The translations under genes and the position numbers were made by a program. Below are positions 59,405 to 64,000 of a stretch of 64,000 bases of DNA, in pieces. The notes below the pieces were generated by a model. It saw nothing but the letters and a program-made list of their open reading frames with translations, searched no databases and was not told the origin of the DNA. Position 1 is the stretch's first letter, and each line of letters begins with the position of its first letter. Where the stretch lies: assembly GCA_025357635.1 (NCBI GenBank), contig JANXOV010000042.1, forward strand, positions 93,869 through 157,868, given 5' to 3'. Origin of the DNA: Pseudomonadota bacterium. GTDB lineage: Bacteria; Pseudomonadota; Gammaproteobacteria; Steroidobacterales; Steroidobacteraceae.

Positions 59405-59494
59405 TTATTAACGGGCCTGGTCAATAGTCGTCGCCGATTCCGTCCAAAAACTGGTCAAACTTGCGCGCCTGTTTACAGTCTGCTCAATCCGAAG

Positions 59495-61506
59495 TCAGGA
59501 GCTGTCGCGCTTCTCCTCCGGCACCGGCAGCCCCACCTTGCGGCAGAAAGCGGCGAAGCGGGGGTCATTCTTGAAGCGGAGAATGAAGGAGTCGAATAGG
59601 AGGAGCGTAATGCCTGGATCGCGCACCTTGAACGCCCGATCGAGCCATTCGAAGGTCTTCGTCGGGTCGTTACGTAGAGCGTAGACCTCGGCGACGTGGT
59701 ACGCGAACCCTGTGCCATGCTTCTCAATCAGAGTCCTGAGCGCCGCGTCGGCCGCACTCCGATCGCTGCCAACTTGCCGCGCTTGGGCCAGCGCGATGTC
59801 CTGCCACACTCCAGGCACCTCCTGCTGCGCAGCAGCCAGAGCCGCCTTCGCGTCCCCGCGCAAGATCTCGATGACCGCGAGCCGCCAGTGCTGAATCGCC
59901 GCAGCGGGCTGCAATTCAATGGCACGCCGGATTGCCCGCTCAGACTCATCGAGACGATTGAGTGCCGAGAAGTATTGGGAAAGCCATATGTACGAGTTGA
60001 CATCAAGGGGGTCGGTCGTGAGCGCCTGCTGCGTAAGTTCGATCGCCGCTCGCAGCTCACCGAGAGTGGCTAGCTGGCTCCCTAAAAGCACTTTCGCCTC
60101 ACTGTCATTCGGCGCCAGTGCGATCGCATGTCTAAATTCCGCCTCTGCCCCGTGCCAATCGAATTCTGCCCGATACGACAACTCACCTCGGGCTAGGTGC
60201 CCAGCTGCGAGCTCGGGTGCAAGGGCAAGTGCGTGGTCTGCGGCCTCGCGCGCTTTTACGAATGCTGCGTGCATCGGCGCGCTGTCAAGGAAATTAAATC
60301 CCAGTAAAGTCCACGCCCGTGACAATCCACTCCATCCGAGCGCGTACCGCGGATCGAGGCTCGTCGCTCGCGTGTAGTGTTCAATTGCCATGCGAGCATC
60401 GGCTTCTGTGTTACGAGAAATGTAGAAACGGCCCTGCAGGAGAGCGTTGTACGCATCGAGGTTGCCGCTCGCAGGACGTTCATCCTGCGCTACCGCGTGC
60501 GCGCTCGGCAGAAGTCTTAGTCTCAGCGCCGAAACCACGGCGTGTGTGATGTCATCCTGTAACGTGAAGAGATCCTTGTATTGCCGATCGTAGCGCTCTG
60601 ACCATTGCGCGCTACCGTCGGACGTATCTATTAACTCAGCGCTTACGCGAACCGTGCCGCCAGACCTCTGCACGCTCCCCTCCAATAACCGCGTCACGCC
60701 CAATTTCGCTCCGATGCTGTGAGCGTTCTCCTTCGAGTCCCTGAACTGGAACGCCGAGGTTCGCCCTATAACTTTTAAGCCAGAAAATGAGTGAGCGCAG
60801 TGATCAGGCTCTCCGACAAGCCGTCTGAGAAATACTGCTGACTCGGATCGCCGCTCTCGTTAGAGAGGGGAAGCACGGCAATCGAGTTAGCGTCTTGGGC
60901 AACTGGTGCTAACGTACCGCGCCTTCCATACGCGATGTATCCAACCAGAAGAACGGCCACCGCGGCGGCCGCGGCTGCACCCACGAACCATCTCCGGCGC
61001 GTGGCAAGCGATAGTACTGCCTGTACAACCCGCTCACCGGGCGGAGGTACGGGGGACGATGGAGCAGGCACTTCGGCTGACAATAGTCGCTTCACTCGCG
61101 CGACAAACGCAGCGTCCTCTCTACCATCCGGCAGTCGGGTCCATTGGACGTCCAGGAACCTTTCAGGAACCGCGGCGTCACGCTCTGACGTTTCGTCGAT
61201 CACGACCGGGACGAGGAATGCCCGTTTGTGGGACATGTCACGGGTTCGGCCTTCTGCCAGAGCCCACTCCCGCCGAAAATAGCCCTCATCCCGTGCCTCG
61301 CTATGGGCGGAGATGATCGGCATAAACAGCTGACAGCGGTGGATCTGGTCCCGAATGTTTCGGTCCCACGCATCCCCGCCGCGCAGTTCGCTCTTGTCGA
61401 ACCAGACCTCAACGCCGGCGGCTCTCAGTGCGTCTGCAATGCGCCGGGCTGCCTCCGCATCCTCGGATGCGTAACTCAGAAACACTGCGCTCGAGGAAGT
61501 CGGCAT
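59495..61506 (-). pseudogene. TIR - membrane helix - FlgO/TolB-like - TPR protein, split by a frameshift
   Basis: The first part (61506 to 60775) encodes 243 residues: a TIR domain (about 1-135, VFLSYASEDAEAARRIAD, with the likely NADase Glu80 in FRREWALAEG), a Pro-rich linker, a membrane helix (about 173-193) and the start of a FlgO/TolB-N-like domain (IAVLPLSNESGDPSQQYFSD) that hits TAA. In the -1 frame the domain continues without loss (SGLKVIGRTSAFQFRDSKEN) into about 400 residues of that domain and TPRs (from 60703 to 59495). The switch lies in a T4 run near 60790; one extra T would restore a protein of about 670 residues. Confidence 0.8.
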
Positions 61507-61513
61507 ACTCCCG

Positions 61514-61727
61514 TTACTCCACCAGCTTCAACTTGCGCATCAACCCATCGAAGCGCGGATCGCCGTGCAGGCGGCGCAGAAACGGGTCGTTCATTAGGTT
61601 TTCGAGGATGCCAATTCTTTGTCGGTAGGTACGGTTGAGCCCCATAAAAGCGGCGTCCGCCTCACCACGATCGGTGTGAACTAAGGCGATCAATCCGCAA
61701 ATCCAAGCCCCAATCCCAATCTCCACT
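61514..61727 (-). pseudogene. C-terminal tail of a TPR-type gene cut by an IS element
   Basis: An open frame ending LMNDPFLRRLHGDPRFDGLM-RKLKLVE. It aligns with the end of the neighbouring TIR-TPR protein (RFKNDPRFAAFCRKVGLPVP), sharing the DPRF-x3-RK-x2-L pattern. Its upstream part is replaced by the IS3 terminal repeat at 61728. It ends 7 nt before the TIR gene start, so an intact version would have been the operon partner. The missing N-terminal part was not found on the far side of the IS. Confidence 0.6.
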
Positions 61728-61743
61728 CGACGTCCCCCCACCT

Positions 61744-62607
61744 TCAGTAGCGTAAGGCATTAGAGTTTTCCGGCATTGTAACGGCCCCATGGGCCAACTG
61801 CTTTGCATACTGGGCGGGCGTCAGCCCGCCCAGTGACTTCTTGGGTCTCTCCTCGTTGTATTCGGGTCGCCAGGTCTCGATCAGCGTGCGTGCGTGATGC
61901 AGACTCGTGAACCCGTGTTCATTCAGGCATTCATCGCGCAGTCGCCCGTTGAACGACTCAACGTACGCGTTTTGGTTTGGCTTGCCCGGCTCGATCAGCC
62001 GTAAGGCGATACCGTGCCGATGCGCCCAGGTCAGCATCGCCCTGCCGGTGAACTCGGGTCCATTGTCTGAGCGGATCATCTCCGGCCTGCCACGCTGCGA
62101 GCAGATGCCGTCCAGGATGCGCGTCAGGTGTTCGCCCCCGATGGTGTGCTCTGGCACGACCGCCACGGCTTCGTGCGTGGCATCGTCCACGATCGCCAAA
62201 CACTTCAACGTTCGACCCGAGGCAATGCGATCGAACACAAAGTCGATCGACCACAGCTCGTTGGCCTTCCCGGGTCGAACCAGGGGCTGGCGATCAGCCA
62301 CGGGGATCTTCTTGCGCCGCCGACGCCGGATATGCAGCTTCTCGAGTCCATACAGCCGCTCGACCCGCTTGTAGTTCACCAGTTCGCCCGCCTGGCGTAG
62401 CTTGAGGTGGATCATGCCGACCCCGTACCGCCGGTGACGCTGTGCGAGGGCGACAATCCGAGCTCGCAGCACCTGGTTGCGATCCGGCCGTGGCTGGTAA
62501 CGCAATGCGCTGGCACTCATGCGCACGATCTGTAGACCTCGACGCTCCGCAAGCCCCTTCGTCTGTATCCACCGCACCAGCTCCCGACGCGCCGGCGCGG
62601 TCACCAT
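61744..62607 (-). CDS. IS3-family transposase OrfB (DDE integrase core)
   Basis: A 287-residue catalytic part. An HTH_21-like N-terminal domain ([20 protein letters not shown]) precedes the integrase core with the DDE triad: Asp in [10 protein letters not shown], Asp in [10 protein letters not shown] and Glu in [20 protein letters not shown]. It is normally made as OrfAB by -1 frameshifting; its nominal ATG (62607) lies inside the slip site. Confidence 0.93.
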   Translation of the reverse strand: MVTAPARRELVRWIQTKGLAERRGLQIVRMSASALRYQPRPDRNQVLRARIVALAQRHRRYGVGMIHLKLRQAGELVNYKRVERLYGLEKLHIRRRRRKKIPVADRQPLVRPGKANELWSIDFVFDRIASGRTLKCLAIVDDATHEAVAVVPEHTIGGEHLTRILDGICSQRGRPEMIRSDNGPEFTGRAMLTWAHRHGIALRLIEPGKPNQNAYVESFNGRLRDECLNEHGFTSLHHARTLIETWRPEYNEERPKKSLGGLTPAQYAKQLAHGAVTMPENSNALRY

Positions 62608-62870
62608 TTTTTTCTGAGCGCTTCACGCGTCACCTCGTTCTCGAGCATGGAATCGGCCAGTAGCTTCTTCAGTCGACCGTTCTCCACTTCCAGCGTCTTG
62701 AGCCGCTTCGCGTCAGACACTTCCATGCCGCCGTACTTGCCGCGCCACAGGTAATAGCTCGCCTCCGAAAAGCCGTGCTTGCGGCACAGCTCCTTCAGCG
62801 CGATCCCCTTGTCCGCTTCCCGCAGGAATCCAATGATCTGCTCTTCTGTGTACCGCTTCTTCACGTCCAA
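62601..62870 (-). CDS. IS3-family transposase OrfA
   Basis: An 89-residue DNA-binding protein: HTH_8-type domain ([40 protein letters not shown]) and a leucine-zipper-like helix ([20 protein letters not shown]). It ends [12 protein letters not shown]. The run of seven A residues (62607-62613), read AGA AAA AAA TGG, is a classic -1 slip site, and orfB lies in the -1 frame. Confidence 0.93.
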   Translation of the reverse strand: MDVKKRYTEEQIIGFLREADKGIALKELCRKHGFSEASYYLWRGKYGGMEVSDAKRLKTLEVENGRLKKLLADSMLENEVTREALRKKW

Positions 62871-62929
62871 CCTCCCTCTCCGGGGTTAGACTCTAATCCT
62901 AGACGCTACTCATAAGCGGGGGGACGTCG

Positions 62930-63175
62930 GCGGAGCTTGAGGTTTAAGGCACTTTAACGAACAAGAACATCCGCGGGGGCATTGCGGATACCATGGAGCC
63001 CATACCAGCAGCATCTGGCTCGCCCCCAGCCTGGAGGGAATTCCAAATGCAATATAAAGCTCATGGTGCCGCGCGCCGACATCAACAAAAGGCGCTAGTG
63101 GAGAGGGAAATCACTCCTCCTGGTGCAGCAACCGGTCAAGATCCGAGCTGCGACTTCGGAATGAAAGGTTAAGTA
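62930..63175. other. Short segment between the IS element and the MFS gene
   Basis: It contains an open frame of 59 codons on the plus strand (62993-63172, beginning MEPIPAASGSPPAWREFQMQ and ending CDFGMKG). The frame is not preceded by a clear ribosome-binding site and resembles no family recognised. It may be a leader peptide or a gene remnant. Nothing else was seen apart from AAAGG at 63164-63168, which serves the MFS start. Confidence 0.35.
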
Positions 63176-63856
63176 ATGCGCGCCTCCCTCCCAAGAATCC
63201 GATCTACGGTCGTAGTCGTTATCTTGTTTGTCCTTCAGGTGACGGACGGAATAGACCAGGCCGCACTGGCATTCACCGCACCTTTTGTGAGGAAGGACCT
63301 CGGAATAGCACTTCAGTCGCTTGGAGCCGCCTTCAGCGCCGGCTATCTCGGTACCGCATTGGGCGCCGTGATGTTTGGCACCATCGCCGACTTTGTCGGC
63401 CGAAAGTTTGCGTTATGCCTCGCCGCAATATCCTTTTCGATTGGGTCACTCTGCACGATTTTCGTACACACGGGACCACAGTTAATTACCGTCAGACTAT
63501 TAACTGGGTTCGCGTTGGGCGGCTTGTTTCCGGTTGTCGCGTCCCTGATTCTAGAGACAGTAGCGAAAAGTTCCCGCGCCACCGCCGTAACGCTGGTGTC
63601 CATCGGTACAGCCGTCGGAGTCAGCCTTTGCGGACCGCTCGTGGCGATTATGGAGCCCCTTTTCGGATGGCGCTCCCTATTCATCATTGGTGGAATTGTC
63701 CCAGCGTTGTTTTCCGTCCTGGCGATGTTTTTTATCTCCGACGCTGTAGCATCCGATAAGGGATTAGACACTGCAAATAGCACTCGAAGTTATCCGGCGC
63801 CCGGCCGCAACCCTCAAAAACCGCGACCCACGAACGCGGCCCGGATCGTGGGCTAA
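63176..63856 (+). pseudogene. Truncated MFS transporter (N-terminal half)
   Basis: The first 200 residues are the N-terminal six-helix bundle of a major-facilitator transporter: the first helix contains the DGIDQAALAF aromatic-acid/H+ symporter (AAHS)-type signature, and the loop between helices 2 and 3 has the MFS motif GTIADFVGRKFA. It reads smoothly to IPALFSVLAMFFISDAVASD, then changes to non-membrane sequence (SYPAPGRNPQKPRPTNAARI) and stops at 226 residues, while the family has about 430-450. The helix 7-12 half is missing. Confidence 0.8.
63816..63839 (-). terminator. Terminator of the partial SDR gene
   Basis: On the minus strand a CCGCG/CGCGG stem with a 9-nt loop is followed by five T residues, 14 nt after the SDR stop. 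It lies within the anomalous last part of the truncated MFS frame, which supports that part not being original coding sequence. Confidence 0.6.
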
Positions 63857-64000
63857 TCGCACCTTACCGTCATGCCGCCGTCGACCACGATCTCGGTGCC
63901 GGTGATGAAGCGCGCCTCGTCGGAGGCCAGGAACAGCGCGGCATTTGCGGTGTCGCGGCCATCGCCCATGAAGCCTTGCGGAATGCGCGCCACCCGCACC
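63853..64000 (-). CDS. Partial short-chain dehydrogenase (C-terminal end)
   Basis: The last 48 codons of an SDR: RIPQGFMGDGRDTANAALFL, then ASDEARFITG-TEIVVDGGMTVRCD, the typical C-terminal cofactor/oligomer region. The upstream part lies outside the window. It overlaps the end of the truncated MFS frame by 4 nt on the opposite strand. Confidence 0.88.
   Translation of the reverse strand, partial: VRVARIPQGFMGDGRDTANAALFLASDEARFITGTEIVVDGGMTVRCD

Larger units (their letters stand above)
61728..62929 (-). mobile_element. IS3-family insertion sequence, apparently intact
   Basis: A 1,202-bp element bounded by inverted ends: CGACGTCCCCCC at 61728-61739 and its complement at 62918-62929, with further matches inward (GTAGCGT and ATTAGAGT on both sides). 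It carries orfA and orfB in the IS3 arrangement, with an A7 slip site. The exact ends are uncertain and no clear target duplication was seen. The named element could not be identified by eye. Confidence 0.85.

Noticed and set aside
60785..60795. Programmed -1 frameshift in the TIR-TPR gene
   Set aside because: The run CAT TTT CTG lacks the X-XXY-YYZ heptamer; only a weak P-site slip is possible, so an indel, phase variation or sequencing error is more likely.

Overview
The window is high-GC bacterial chromosome, best read as a gammaproteobacterium near the Xanthomonadales/Steroidobacterales. The basis is a TonB-dependent receptor of the type used by those groups for sugar uptake, UrcA, DUF2937 and DUF4337 proteins, a LytS/LytR pair and a complete proteobacterial ribosomal gene order. 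This placement is inferred from gene content, not from a phylogeny. No rRNA, tRNA or CRISPR array was seen.

Layout. 1-3.8 kb: the start of an unidentified gene, an alanine-rich lipoprotein, pepQ, a family 4 glycosyltransferase and mscL. 3.9-4.1 kb: a 185-bp palindromic element. 4.2-17.7 kb, minus strand: the S10 (minus rpsJ), spc and alpha ribosomal operons, rplC to rplQ. 18.1-32.8 kb: a catabolic block with a TonB-dependent receptor, permease, agaZ, agaS, agaK and agaR, then exported hydrolases (serine hydrolase, GH36 glycosidase, M49 and M28 peptidases). 32.9-37.5 kb, minus strand: rpsJ, tuf, fusA, rpsG, rpsL (str operon). In most proteobacteria rpsJ directly precedes rplC, so the catabolic block sits inside the str-S10 supercluster. 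37.6-43.5 kb: a LytTR/LytS two-component pair, UrcA, DUF2937, a Fur-family regulator and divergent katG. 43.5-52.5 kb: histidine utilisation (hutI, hutF, hutC, hutU, hutH, hutG) with mmsA; hutI carries an in-frame TGA. 52.6-59.1 kb: an esterase, DUF4337, GH15 glucoamylase, an SDR and malQ. 59.1-63.8 kb: a decayed accessory patch with a membrane-protein remnant, a frameshifted TIR-TM-TPR receptor, a gene tail cut by an intact IS3-family element and a half-length MFS transporter. The window ends in a partial SDR gene.

How the genes work together. The 18-32 kb block looks like a locus for galactosamine or N-acetylgalactosamine: outer-membrane uptake, inner-membrane transport, phosphorylation (AgaK), deamination/isomerisation (AgaS), the tagatose-phosphate step (AgaZ) and repression by AgaR. 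The exported alpha-galactosidase-like enzyme and two peptidases suggest the source may be glycopeptide. The hut genes encode the route histidine, urocanate, imidazolonepropionate, formimidoylglutamate, formylglutamate, glutamate. HutC-type operators lie at the hutI/hutF divergence and in front of hutC. katG and a Fur-type regulator share a divergent region with two palindromic operators, one inside the katG promoter spacer.
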